A stretch of 8,621 nucleotides of DNA from Pseudomonadota bacterium (GTDB taxonomy: Bacteria; Pseudomonadota; Gammaproteobacteria; Acidiferrobacterales; UBA6901): the NCBI GenBank assembly GCA_021783175.1, contig JAJXUF010000132.1, forward strand, positions 1-8,621. Direction: 5' to 3'. Positions 1-6,116 of this stretch are shown here, in pieces. Every line of letters starts with the position of its first letter. Within the stretch, counting starts at the first letter, position 1. The translations under genes and the position numbers were made by a program. The notes beneath the pieces were generated by a model. The model worked only from the letters and a program-made list of their open reading frames with translations, was not told where the DNA came from and made no database searches.

Positions 1-336
1 GAAGACATGGCTTCTGGCATTCTCATCCGCAGCAAACCTTTTGACCAGTATGCCACAGTAATGGTGGTAACCGTAAAGGCATGCAACCAGAAAAACCTTG
101 GCGTGCAGCCATCCGCCGGAAAAACCAAAAACGAACCACAAGCCCAAACCGGAGGCAATCGCAAGCCAGGCGATCGGCGTGACGAAGCGGTAAAGCTTTC
201 TTTCCATCAGCTTCAGGCGCGCGATCTCGGCGGGCTCTGTTGCCATCGCGTGGTTGACGAACAGGCGCGGCAGGTAGAAAAGCCCCGCGAACCAGGAGAC
301 TACCATGATGATGTGAAAAGCCTTGAGCCAGAGCAT
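1..336 (-). CDS. hemJ: HemJ-type protoporphyrinogen IX oxidase, 3' end outside window
   Basis: The minus-strand frame is open from 336 to the window edge and gives 112 residues starting MLWLKAFHIIMVVSWFAGLF. This is the typical N-terminus of the HemJ/UPF0093 membrane protein family, which oxidises protoporphyrinogen IX to protoporphyrin IX in haem synthesis. Members are about 140-150 residues long, so roughly the last quarter is missing. Hydrophobic segments lie at about residues 5-24, 52-72 and 79-98. His8 and Lys80 (in LHAKVFLV) correspond by position to the conserved His and Lys reported as important in HemJ. ATG at 336-334 was chosen because the family starts there. An in-frame TTG at 345-343 is possible, and neither start has a clear Shine-Dalgarno sequence. 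The gene lies 67 bases downstream of the small minus-strand gene and may have its own promoter (TATAAT at 368-373). The family assignment is firm; the enzymatic role is from family knowledge. Confidence 0.9.
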   Translation of the reverse strand, partial: MLWLKAFHIIMVVSWFAGLFYLPRLFVNHAMATEPAEIARLKLMERKLYRFVTPIAWLAIASGLGLWFVFGFSGGWLHAKVFLVACLYGYHHYCGILVKRFAADENARSHVF

Positions 337-367
337 GATGAACAACCAGTTGATTTGCAATGGACGG

Positions 368-396
368 ATTATAAGGCTAGGAGGATGCGCAGAACA
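368..396 (-). promoter_or_regulatory. Candidate sigma-70 promoter for hemJ
   Basis: The minus strand has a perfect TATAAT at 373-368. The -35 match 17 bases upstream (TGTTCT at 396-391) is poor. A start of transcription near 361 would leave a leader of about 25 bases before the hemJ ATG. It falls in the 67-base gap after the small gene, so hemJ could be transcribed separately from the phosphoesterase operon. Only the -10 element is convincing. Confidence 0.4.
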
Positions 397-403
397 GGAC
401 GCA

Positions 404-625
404 TCACTTTCTTCTTCGCCTCCTGCGCTCCTCGATGAGCCTGGGCATGACCTCATCGAAGTATTCCCTTGCGTGCCGCCGGCTTTTGATCTTCTCGAAC
501 CTTGCGCGTACGGCATCGATTCCTTCGAGTTCGATGTGCGCCTTGCGAAGCGTGTAGAGGAATGCCTGCAAATTGCTTCCTTCGCGTATCGGCTCATCGT
601 CAGACATGTCGAATTCGGCATTCAT
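404..625 (-). CDS. Small conserved-looking protein with Arg-rich C-terminus, unknown function
   Basis: This gene encodes 73 residues, beginning MNAEFDMSDDEPIREGSNLQ and ending in six arginines and a lysine (residues 67-73). Its ATG (625-623) overlaps the phosphoesterase stop codon (624-622) as ATGA. A good Shine-Dalgarno GGAGAGGAT lies just upstream, inside the end of the phosphoesterase gene. Both features argue for translationally coupled, real expression. The N-terminal part is acidic and the rest is charged and probably helical (about residues 18-66), with no membrane segment, signal peptide or cysteine. I do not recognise the family. The basic tail could bind nucleic acid, an acidic partner or phospholipid head groups, but that is speculation. 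A longer reading from upstream ATG codons in the same frame (up to 796) would lie wholly inside the phosphoesterase gene and is not favoured. Confidence 0.72.
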   Translation of the reverse strand: MNAEFDMSDDEPIREGSNLQAFLYTLRKAHIELEGIDAVRARFEKIKSRRHAREYFDEVMPRLIEERRRRRRK

Positions 626-1875
626 CCTATCCTCTCCGGGCAGTCTGCCCTGCATTCCGTACCTACCAGGGAAAGCAGGTCGTTCGCATTCCTGTCCCTG
701 TCCGTGAGCGGCGGAATGCCGAAAAGCTTTTCTATCGTTGCCAGCACGGAGCCGTGGTCGTAAAGGGTGCGTTCGACCTGGCCCCTTGCAACCCATGGCG
801 ATGCGACGATCGCGGGAACCCTGACACCGTACACCGAGAAATCGAACCCGTGCTCGTTAAGTGAAGGTCCTGCGCCATCGTTGGGTGGGGATGCTGCACC
901 TGGCGGCACCGAATCGTAGAAGCCACCGTGCTCGTCGTAGGTGATTACCAGCATGCTGTTGTTCCACAGCGGAGAATTGCGGAGCGCGTTGTACACCTTT
1001 GCGACGAGCTGGTCGCCTCCGCTTAAGCCATCCATCGGGTGCTGCGAGGATCCGTTCTCGTAAGTGTCGCTGCCAACGTCTCCATACGAAGGCTCGATGA
1101 AGGTATAGGCATAGGAATAATCGCCGTTGAGGTCGGCTGCGAAATCAACAAGGTCGTGAACGTCGAAGAAACTGATGCCCTTCAGCGATGAGACTTGCGG
1201 CACGCGGCCGAGAAGAGGTCCTGTCTCATCCTGATAGATCCTGCACCTGCCTTTTCCCAGCGCATCGAAGATTGAACCCTTGGGATATGTGAAGCCTTCA
1301 ACGGACTCCCATGCAAGCAGGTTCTCCTTGCCCGGGGAATGGTCGAGGCCGTTCGATGAGGCGCCGTGCAGAAAATACCGGTTTGGCCATGTGGGCCCCG
1401 GAAGCGAGGAATGCCATGCATCGCAGAGAACGTACTCGGTCGCAAGGCGGTACAGCGAAGGGGTCTGGGCTTTCGCGTCGATGCCGCGCATGACCTTGTC
1501 AACGTCCGGAAGGGAAGGAGGGTTGCCTTCCGTATGCGTCGTCGCATAGTTTGAAACAAAGCCTGAGTTGTTCACCGCAGGATAGGGCTTGCCTTTCTGG
1601 TATGCAACCCCCTGGCCGCAGAGCTGTTCGACCACGTCCTCGAATTCGTGCCCTGGGTCGGTTGGCATCTGGTCTGGCGCGCTGCCCTGGAATGGATAGT
1701 TCTTTCCGTTGTAGGAATTCGCATTCGCGGAAGTCGCAGCAGCAACGCCGGGGATGCCTGAAAGCGCGAACATGTGGTCGAAGGAGCGGTTCTCCAGCAT
1801 CAGCACGAAAACATGCCTGATGTTTGCGCGGATTGCCACAAGCTTTTGCTGATCCACGATATTCGCTTCGCTCAT
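622..1875 (-). CDS. Phosphoesterase of the phospholipase C / acid phosphatase family
   Basis: From the ATG at 1875 the protein has 417 residues and is a single bacterial phosphoesterase domain (Pfam PF04185 type: phosphatidylcholine phospholipase C and AcpA-like phosphatases). Visible family blocks are LMLENRSFDHMF (25-36), SLPGPTWPNRYFLHGAS (157-173), YTFIEPSYGD (257-266), YDEHGGFYDSVPP (313-325), RVPAIVASPWV (352-362) and YDHGSVLATIEKLFG (372-386). Glu28-Asn29, Asp314-Glu315 and His374 are the likely metal and active-site residues. Thr162 sits where the nucleophilic Thr/Ser is expected; this is inferred from the family. The start was chosen because a GGGGGG purine run lies 4 bases upstream of ATG 1875. 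ATGs at 1899 and 1932 lack any Shine-Dalgarno sequence. Unlike many relatives there is no Sec or Tat signal peptide, so it may be cytosolic or leave the cell by another route. The substrate cannot be read from the sequence. It is coupled to the small gene downstream by an ATGA overlap. Confidence 0.92.
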   Translation of the reverse strand: MSEANIVDQQKLVAIRANIRHVFVLMLENRSFDHMFALSGIPGVAAATSANANSYNGKNYPFQGSAPDQMPTDPGHEFEDVVEQLCGQGVAYQKGKPYPAVNNSGFVSNYATTHTEGNPPSLPDVDKVMRGIDAKAQTPSLYRLATEYVLCDAWHSSLPGPTWPNRYFLHGASSNGLDHSPGKENLLAWESVEGFTYPKGSIFDALGKGRCRIYQDETGPLLGRVPQVSSLKGISFFDVHDLVDFAADLNGDYSYAYTFIEPSYGDVGSDTYENGSSQHPMDGLSGGDQLVAKVYNALRNSPLWNNSMLVITYDEHGGFYDSVPPGAASPPNDGAGPSLNEHGFDFSVYGVRVPAIVASPWVARGQVERTLYDHGSVLATIEKLFGIPPLTDRDRNANDLLSLVGTECRADCPERIG

Positions 1876-1897
1876 TCTGCCCCCCGTTGAATTTGAC

Positions 1898-1903
1898 ATT
1901 TTA
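1898..1903 (-). promoter_or_regulatory. Possible -10 element before the phosphoesterase gene
   Basis: TAAAAT on the minus strand (1903-1898) lies 22 bases upstream of the preferred ATG at 1875. A start near 1891 would give a short leader containing the GGGGGG ribosome binding site. The hexamer 17 bases upstream (GTAACA) is a weak -35. Support is modest. Confidence 0.25.
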
Positions 1904-1932
1904 GCTGTGCTTTTTGCCAATGTTACACCCAT

Positions 1933-2150
1933 ATTGCGCAGGCGTGCTGTTCGGCCAAGTGCTGCCCATCCGGATCATCAAGGGAACGATATGGAGCAGT
2001 CAGGAGTCATAAGCGCGGCATTCATCTTGGATGGCAGCATTTTCGAATCGCGACTGCGAGCGCTCGAACCGAAGAAGAGGTGGCGATGGCGGAAATGGAG
2101 AAGCAAAGTGCGAAATAGCAATTCGATGCCGCCCCATTTGATGAGTTCGC
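1933..2150. other. Gap between pepN and the phosphoesterase gene, no convincing gene
   Basis: No convincing gene is visible in these 218 bases. Several short plus-strand readings have gene-like composition: one starting at ATG 1920 (MLHPYCAGVLFGQVLPIRII, stopping at 2012), and one ending in EEEVAMAEMEKQSAK before a TAG near 2118. They are in different frames and lack ribosome binding sites or partners, so at most they are scraps of a decayed gene. No clear rho-independent terminator for pepN is visible here. Confidence 0.4.
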
Positions 2151-4808
2151 TCACCCCAAAGTCTTCAACACCACCTCCTGCACATCCTTGGACAAGCCTT
2201 TGACCGCGGCTACTTTCTGCAACGCAGCCTGCATCTGTTTTTTAAGCTGAGGCCGGTATTTTTTCCAGTGATCCAGCGTGCGCACCAGGCGCGCGGCCAC
2301 CTGCGGGTTGAGCTTGTTAAGTTCAACCACCTGTTCTGCCCAGAAGGCATAGCCGCTACCATCCCCCGCATGGAACTGTGACGGATTGCCGTTGCAGAAA
2401 CTGAAGATCAGGCTGCGTGCGCGGTTTGGATTTTTCAGCGTGAACGCGGGATGGGTCATCAGCTTCTGCACCGCTGTTACATCGGTATGCATTGCCACCG
2501 CCTGCATACTAAACCATTTGTCGACCACCAGCGCCTCGTTTTTGAAATCCCGATAGAAGCGGTTCAATGGCTGTTGTGCCGTCTTGCTGCCGGTGTTGAT
2601 CAGGCACATCAGCGCGGCAAGGCGGTCGGTCATGTTGCAGGCTTCGGCTAGCTGCGCGTGCGCCAGTTGCAGCGTGGATTCGTCTTCCCAACCTGAAAGA
2701 TAAGACAGACACAGGTTCTTCAGGCCGCGCCTGCCTGCCGATCTTGCATCGGGGCTGTATTTGCCAGGCGTCAGGTTGGCTGCATAGACGGCGATGAAAT
2801 CGGCCTTGAGTCTTTCGGACAACGTGTTGCGCATAAACTTGCGCGCAGTGTGGATCGCCTGCGGGTCTATCACTGCACACTGTTCGGCCAGCATCAATTC
2901 CGAAGGCAGCGTCAGCACCGCCTCAATGAAAGACGGGTCAAGCGTCGTATCGTTGAGCGTGGTGCGCAATGCGTCGATGAACAGGTCATCCAGCGTGAGC
3001 TTCTCACCCGCCTGCACCTGCCTGATCAGGTTCAACAGACGCTGCATTGCCAGGCGTTGCCCGGCCTCCCAGCGGTTGAAGGCATCGCCGTCATGCGCCA
3101 TCAGCTTCGCCAGCTCCCGGTCGGTATAGTCGCATTCCATCACCACGGGTGCCGAGAAGTTGCGCAGCAACGATGGCGTGGGTTTGGCTTTGACGTTGTT
3201 AAAGGTAAAGGACTGTTTGGCTTTGGTCAGCTCCAGCACGCAGGTGGTGACAGGTTTTGAAGACGCTGCGCCTTCGAGATGCAGCGCCATGTCGCGGCCC
3301 CCGGCATCTAACAGGCCAACCGCGACGGGGATATGGAAAGGCAGCGGTTTCTTTTGCCCGCTGCCTGGCTTGCAGCTTTGACTGAGCATCAGTTCATAGG
3401 TCTGTCTGGCGGCATCGTAATGGCTTTGCACCTTGAGCTTAGGCGTGCCGGACTGGCTGTACCAGCGCTCGAACTGGGAGAGATCGCGCCCGCTGCTGTC
3501 AGCCATCGCCGCGCGGAAATCGTCGCAGGTCACCGCCTGACCGTCATGCCGCGCAAAGTACAGATCCATGCCTTTGCGGAAGCCGTCGCGCCCCAGCAGG
3601 GTCTGGTACATGCGCACCACCTCGGCACCTTTTTCATAAATGGTGACCGTGTAGAAATTGCTGATCTCGACATAGTAGTCGGGCCGCACCGCATGTGCCA
3701 TCGGCCCGGCATCTTCGGAGAACTGGTGCTGGCGCAGCGCGCGCACATCCTCGATGCGCTTCACCGCGCGACCGCTGGCCGTGCCGACCATGTCGGCGGA
3801 GAATTCCTGGTCGCGGAACACGGTCAGACCTTCCTTCAGCGACAACTGGAACCAGTCGCGGCAGGTCACGCGGTTGCCGGTCCAGTTATGAAAGTATTCA
3901 TGGCCCACAACCGACTCGATATTGGCGTAATCGGTGTCGGTGGCGATGCGTGGGTTGGCCAGCACATACTTGGTGTTGAAGATGTTCAGGCCCTTGTTTT
4001 CCATCGCGCCCATGTTGAAGTCGCCCACCGCGACGATCATGAAACGGTCCAGGTCCAGCTCCAGCCCGAAGCGTTCCTGGTCCCAGCGGATGCTGTGCTT
4101 GAGCGATTCCATCGCATGCTGCGTCTTGTCCAGGTTGCCCGGCTCCGCCCACACTTGCAGCAGCACACGTCGCCCGCTGTTCAGCCTAAATTTTTCCTCC
4201 TGGCACACCAGCTTGCCTGCCACCAGCGCAAACAGATAGGAAGGTTTCCTGAACGGGTCTTCCCACTTGGCATAGTGGCGGCCATTGGGCAGATTGCCCT
4301 GTTCGATCAGGTTGCCGTTGGACAGCAGCACCGGATATTTTTTCTTGTCGCCGCGCAGCATCACGGTGTATTTCGCCATCACGTCCGGGCGATCGGGGAA
4401 CCAGGTGATCTTGCGGAAACCCTCGGCCTCGCATTGGGTGAAGAAATTTCCGTTGGAAATATACAACCCCATCATCGAGGTATTCTTCTCGGGCTGAACC
4501 AGCGTCTCGATCTCCAGCGTGATCTCGTCCGGCGCGTTGGCGATGCGCAACTTCCCGTCTGCGATGGAATAGCCTTTGACACCTTTGCGCAGCGTCTTGC
4601 CGTTCATGCGCAAGGCCACCAGCTTCGCGCCGTCGCCCAGCAGTTCCACATCCCTGTTGGGCGATGCGCTGTTGCGCTGCATCGTGATGCGCGTGGCGAC
4701 AAGGGTTCTGGCCGGGTCGAGATCGAAACCCATTTCAACAGTGTTCACCCAATAGGCCGGGGCAGTGTAGTCTTTGCGATGGATGGTGACTTGCGGTTGC
4801 TTGGTCAT
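2151..4808 (-). CDS. pepN: Aminopeptidase N, M1 family zinc metallopeptidase
   Basis: This gene encodes 885 residues, the usual PepN length, and looks intact. It is a cytosolic broad-specificity aminopeptidase that releases N-terminal residues from peptides late in protein turnover. The N-terminal beta-sandwich domain is followed by the thermolysin-like catalytic domain. GAMEN (267-271) recognises the substrate N-terminus. HEYFH (303-307) and Glu326 form the zinc site HExxH-x18-E, with Glu304 as general base. Tyr391 in YEKGAEVVRM is the expected transition-state tyrosine. The beta domain and the large helical C-terminal domain typical of beta/gamma-proteobacterial PepN (the DUF3458 type) follow to the end, VVLKTLG. 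ATG at 4808 was chosen because MTKQPQVTIHRKDYTAPAYW matches the usual N-terminus. The frame stays open upstream to 4931 but that extension does not look like PepN and would run through the promoter. The ribosome binding site is weak. Confidence 0.98.
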   Translation of the reverse strand: MTKQPQVTIHRKDYTAPAYWVNTVEMGFDLDPARTLVATRITMQRNSASPNRDVELLGDGAKLVALRMNGKTLRKGVKGYSIADGKLRIANAPDEITLEIETLVQPEKNTSMMGLYISNGNFFTQCEAEGFRKITWFPDRPDVMAKYTVMLRGDKKKYPVLLSNGNLIEQGNLPNGRHYAKWEDPFRKPSYLFALVAGKLVCQEEKFRLNSGRRVLLQVWAEPGNLDKTQHAMESLKHSIRWDQERFGLELDLDRFMIVAVGDFNMGAMENKGLNIFNTKYVLANPRIATDTDYANIESVVGHEYFHNWTGNRVTCRDWFQLSLKEGLTVFRDQEFSADMVGTASGRAVKRIEDVRALRQHQFSEDAGPMAHAVRPDYYVEISNFYTVTIYEKGAEVVRMYQTLLGRDGFRKGMDLYFARHDGQAVTCDDFRAAMADSSGRDLSQFERWYSQSGTPKLKVQSHYDAARQTYELMLSQSCKPGSGQKKPLPFHIPVAVGLLDAGGRDMALHLEGAASSKPVTTCVLELTKAKQSFTFNNVKAKPTPSLLRNFSAPVVMECDYTDRELAKLMAHDGDAFNRWEAGQRLAMQRLLNLIRQVQAGEKLTLDDLFIDALRTTLNDTTLDPSFIEAVLTLPSELMLAEQCAVIDPQAIHTARKFMRNTLSERLKADFIAVYAANLTPGKYSPDARSAGRRGLKNLCLSYLSGWEDESTLQLAHAQLAEACNMTDRLAALMCLINTGSKTAQQPLNRFYRDFKNEALVVDKWFSMQAVAMHTDVTAVQKLMTHPAFTLKNPNRARSLIFSFCNGNPSQFHAGDGSGYAFWAEQVVELNKLNPQVAARLVRTLDHWKKYRPQLKKQMQAALQKVAAVKGLSKDVQEVVLKTLG

Positions 4809-4842
4809 GATCGGTGGGAAAAGATGTGTGGAGAGGGAGCGG

Positions 4843-4851
4843 ATTTTAACA
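4843..4851 (-). promoter_or_regulatory. Candidate extended -10 promoter of pepN
   Basis: On the minus strand TGTTAAAAT (4851-4843) forms an extended -10 element (TG-N plus TAAAAT) 34 bases upstream of the pepN ATG. It would give a leader of roughly 28 bases. There is no good -35, which an extended -10 can tolerate. Its position between the pepN ATG and the divergent higB relic supports it. Confidence 0.4.
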
Positions 4852-4912
4852 GGGTCGGCTTTGGCTGGATGCTTGAATCGATGGTGGCTGAATCCTATTG
4901 ATTTTCCGAAAG

Positions 4913-4942
4913 TTGCACGGTATAACGACATTCGTTATAACG
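4913..4942 (+). promoter_or_regulatory. Relict higBA promoter with inverted-repeat operator
   Basis: TTGCAC (4913-4918) and TATAAC (4936-4941) are separated by 17 bases. The inverted repeat TATAACGA-CAT-TCGTTATA (4921-4928 and 4932-4939) lies between and over them, and CGTTATAACG (4933-4942) is itself a perfect palindrome. This is the layout of an autoregulated type II toxin-antitoxin promoter, in which the HigA dimer would cover the RNA polymerase site. The broken higB frame begins only a few bases further on, so the site is read as the old higBA operator. It also lies upstream of pepN in the other direction. That HigA bound here is an inference. Confidence 0.55.
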
Positions 4943-4948
4943 CTCGTT

Positions 4949-5062
4949 GATTTGAAGATACCCCCGGCCAATCGGCTCGAAGCATTGAAGAATGATCGCA
5001 AAGGACAACACAGCATCCGCATCAACGATCAATGGCGCATCTGTTCTGACCCCATTAGCTGA
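4949..5062 (+). pseudogene. higB: HigB toxin remnant, C-terminal part only
   Basis: The plus frame from 4949 reads [17 protein letters not shown], then [14 protein letters not shown], up to 5044. This matches the C-terminal half of HigB/RelE-superfamily mRNA-cleaving toxins (the 'plasmid maintenance killer' group), whose conserved block is [30 protein letters not shown]. The N-terminal 50 or so residues and any start codon are missing: the sequence before Asp is already the operator region. After Cys the match stops and the frame runs through S-D-P-I-S to a TGA at 5060. So both the start and roughly the last 15-20 residues are lost, and it cannot make a working toxin. A matching HigA fragment lies about 0.9 kb downstream on the same strand. 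Confidence 0.85.
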
Positions 5063-5101
5063 AGGATGGGCGACTATGCTACGAATCTAGTCCTGACCCC
5101 A
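5046..5101 (+). repeat. Short CTGACCCCA repeat pair at the left edge of the toxin-antitoxin cassette
   Basis: CTGACCCCA occurs at 5046-5054 and again at 5093-5101, 47 bases apart. Between them is a small inverted repeat, GACTA (5072-5076) and TAGTC (5088-5092). CCCATTAG (5051-5058) recurs inverted as CTAATGGG at 6050-6057. The first copy begins right where HigB homology ends. GGGGTCAG-type ends are, from memory, common near REP-associated tyrosine transposases (RAYTs) of proteobacteria, but no transposase is present here, so the link is only suggestive. Confidence 0.45.
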
Positions 5102-5163
5102 CATCACTTGCATTGCGCTTTATGGCTGTAGATGCGTCAGCAAACGCTAAACACTTCTATGGG

Positions 5164-5211
5164 AATATCGGGTTGATATTGGTTGCACCAGGTGCTACGA
5201 TATTTTATGTT
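5164..5211 (+). promoter_or_regulatory. Promoter and palindromic operator region of the toxin-antitoxin operon
   Basis: Two possible promoters overlap: TTGATA (5173-5178) with TACGAT (5196-5201), and TTGCAC (5183-5188) with TATGTT (5206-5211). Both have 17-base spacing. Two dyads fall inside: AATATC-GGGTT-GATATT (5164-5180) and the tight palindrome GCACC-A-GGTGC (5185-5195). The latter sits in the spacer or over the -35, an ideal place for repression by the HTH antitoxin encoded downstream. The toxin ATG follows at 5253. Which promoter and which dyad is used cannot be decided by eye. Confidence 0.5.
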
Positions 5212-5252
5212 AAAAAAGTTGCCAAAGCCTTATCGTGCAAAGCCGCTGGAAA

Positions 5253-5609
5253 ATGAGCGAGCATTCAAAACTGCCTGGTTTTGCAAAAGACACGCGCAAG
5301 GCAAAGATTTCAGACGAAGAGCTTTGTCGTGCGATCAGGCAAGTGATGCATGGGCAATCGGATGACCTTGACGGCGGGGTATACAAAAAGCGTTTTCATG
5401 ACAACATGCACCGTTCGATCATCATAGCCAAGGCGGGTCGGCATTGGATATATGTTTATCTCTATGCCAAAAAAGATCGCGAAAACATTGCACCGGATGA
5501 ATTGGCCGCATTTAAAAAGCTTGCGAAAGATTACAGTGACGCAAGTGATACGAAAATTGCTGCGCTTTTAAATGACAAGGAATTACTGGAAATTTGCCAT
5601 GACGACTAA
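5253..5609 (+). CDS. RelE-like toxin of a type II toxin-antitoxin pair
   Basis: This gene encodes 118 residues, starting MSEHSKLPGFAKDTRKAKIS. It belongs to the RelE-superfamily group of small proteins (COG4737 / Pfam RelE type) found next to YiaG-like antitoxins. Characteristic stretches are a helical start with ISDEELCRAI (19-28), GGVYKKR (41-47), HRSIIIAKAGRHWIYVYLYA (53-72), KKDRENIAPDEL (73-84) and a C-terminal LLEICHDD (111-118). RelE-fold toxins usually cut mRNA at the ribosome. The activity here is inferred from family and gene order, and Lys46, Arg47, Arg54, Lys73 and Arg76 are plausible basic active-site residues. ATG 5253 is preferred because family members start near there. A GTG at 5235 would add six residues, and neither has a strong ribosome binding site. 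The toxin comes first, as in higBA, and its last 11 bases overlap the antitoxin gene. It looks intact and is flanked by remnants of an unrelated higBA. Confidence 0.87.
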   Translation: MSEHSKLPGFAKDTRKAKISDEELCRAIRQVMHGQSDDLDGGVYKKRFHDNMHRSIIIAKAGRHWIYVYLYAKKDRENIAPDELAAFKKLAKDYSDASDTKIAALLNDKELLEICHDD

Positions 5610-5928
5610 AACCAAAAAATCAAAAAGCGATGCATTTGAAGCTATCCATAGTGCCGCAAAAGGACTGCACGGCGCAGGTGCAATCAGCAAAACGACGATG
5701 CGTGAATACGATGCATTGTGTCTGGATATTGTCCCTGAGTTAAATCCCAGAGATATCAAACGTATCCGTGAACATGCACACGTCAGCCAGCCAGTATTTG
5801 CACGTTACCTGAACACCAGTGAATCCACTGTGCAAAAATGGGAAACAGGGCAGAAAAAACCAAGCGGCATGGCGCTTAGATTGCTGCGCGTGGTTCAGAA
5901 TCACGGGCTAGAAGTGCTTGTGTCGTGA
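5599..5928 (+). CDS. XRE/YiaG-type HTH antitoxin
   Basis: This gene encodes 109 residues, starting MTTKTKKSKSDAFEAIHSAA. The basic N-terminus and helical linker (about 1-48, with ISKTTMREYDALCL at 29-42) probably hold the toxin. The C-terminal half is an XRE-family helix-turn-helix (about 50-98: DIKRIREHAHVSQPVFARYL, then STVQKWETGQKKPSG) of the COG2944/YiaG-NadS type, which would repress the operon. ATG 5599 lies inside the toxin gene (11-base overlap), so the two are translationally coupled. An ATG at 5572 in the same frame would add nine residues that do not resemble the family. The likely operator is the palindrome at 5185-5195. The gene is intact, ending 16 bases before a reading that leads into the higA remnant. 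Assignment as antitoxin rests on homologous family pairs and the adjacent RelE-like gene. Confidence 0.87.
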   Translation: MTTKTKKSKSDAFEAIHSAAKGLHGAGAISKTTMREYDALCLDIVPELNPRDIKRIREHAHVSQPVFARYLNTSESTVQKWETGQKKPSGMALRLLRVVQNHGLEVLVS

Positions 5929-5955
5929 GTCGTACAGTCATTGATGATGTGCACG

Positions 5956-6033
5956 CATACCGCATTGCGCCCGGCCAAAGTGTTCGGCACCTCCGTGCAA
6001 TTCTGGATGGGCCTGCAGGACGTGTTTTCTTAA
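5956..6033 (+). pseudogene. higA: HigA antitoxin remnant, internal fragment
   Basis: The plus frame reads HTALRPAKVFGTSVQFWMGLQ (5956-6018, then DVFS and TAA at 6031). This matches the conserved end of the HigA HTH domain, consensus ADTALRLAKxFGTSxxFWxxLQxxYDL. One Leu of LRLA is Pro here. Homology stops after LQ, before the usual YDL tail, and the N-terminal 55 or so residues with most of the HTH are gone. It is on the same strand as, and downstream of, the HigB remnant, as in an intact higBA operon, so both probably come from one module. An ATG at 5944 could start a 29-residue peptide, but it would not fold as an HTH. Confidence 0.85.
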
Positions 6034-6049
6034 CGAACAATTGAAGAAT

Positions 6050-6086
6050 CTAATGGGACGGTGCACGATTTAAATATAACCCCATT
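6050..6086 (+). repeat. Short inverted partner repeat at the right edge of the toxin-antitoxin cassette
   Basis: CTAATGGG (6050-6057) is the exact inverse of CCCATTAG at 5051-5058 on the other side of the cassette. It continues as ACGGTGCACG (6058-6067), and ACCCCATT follows at 6079-6086. The string GGGACGGT-CACG resembles motifs I recall next to RAYT-type transposases, but the match is short and no transposase is present. The 8-base inverted match alone could be chance; its position just outside the higA relic makes it worth noting. Confidence 0.35.
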
Positions 6087-6116
6087 CATTTTCTGGAAAT
6101 GCCGTGTGTGTGAAAG

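Noticed and set aside
1876..1932. Longer phosphoesterase start (ATG 1899 or 1932) providing a signal peptide
   Set aside because: The added residues (MGVTLAKSTAKMSNSTGGR) have no hydrophobic core, and neither ATG has a Shine-Dalgarno sequence.
1990..2203. Plus-strand reading MEQSGVISAAFILDGSIFES onward
   Set aside because: It runs 53 bases into the end of pepN antisense, is Arg/Trp/Ser/Pro-rich in the second half, and has only a weak ribosome binding site.
3333..4901. Long open frame of 522 codons on the plus strand opposite pepN
   Set aside because: It is the antisense shadow of pepN: rich in His, Val, Ala and Gly with no recognisable domain, while the minus strand encodes a complete PepN with all catalytic motifs.
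4809..4931. Upstream extension of pepN to a start at 4931
   Set aside because: The extra 41 residues do not resemble PepN N-termini and would cover the likely pepN promoter and the higB operator.
5036..5958. CGCAT at 5036-5040 and 5954-5958 as a target-site duplication of the toxin-antitoxin cassette
   Set aside because: HigB homology continues past the left copy (R-I-C), so the left copy is not at the junction; a 5-base match is expected by chance.
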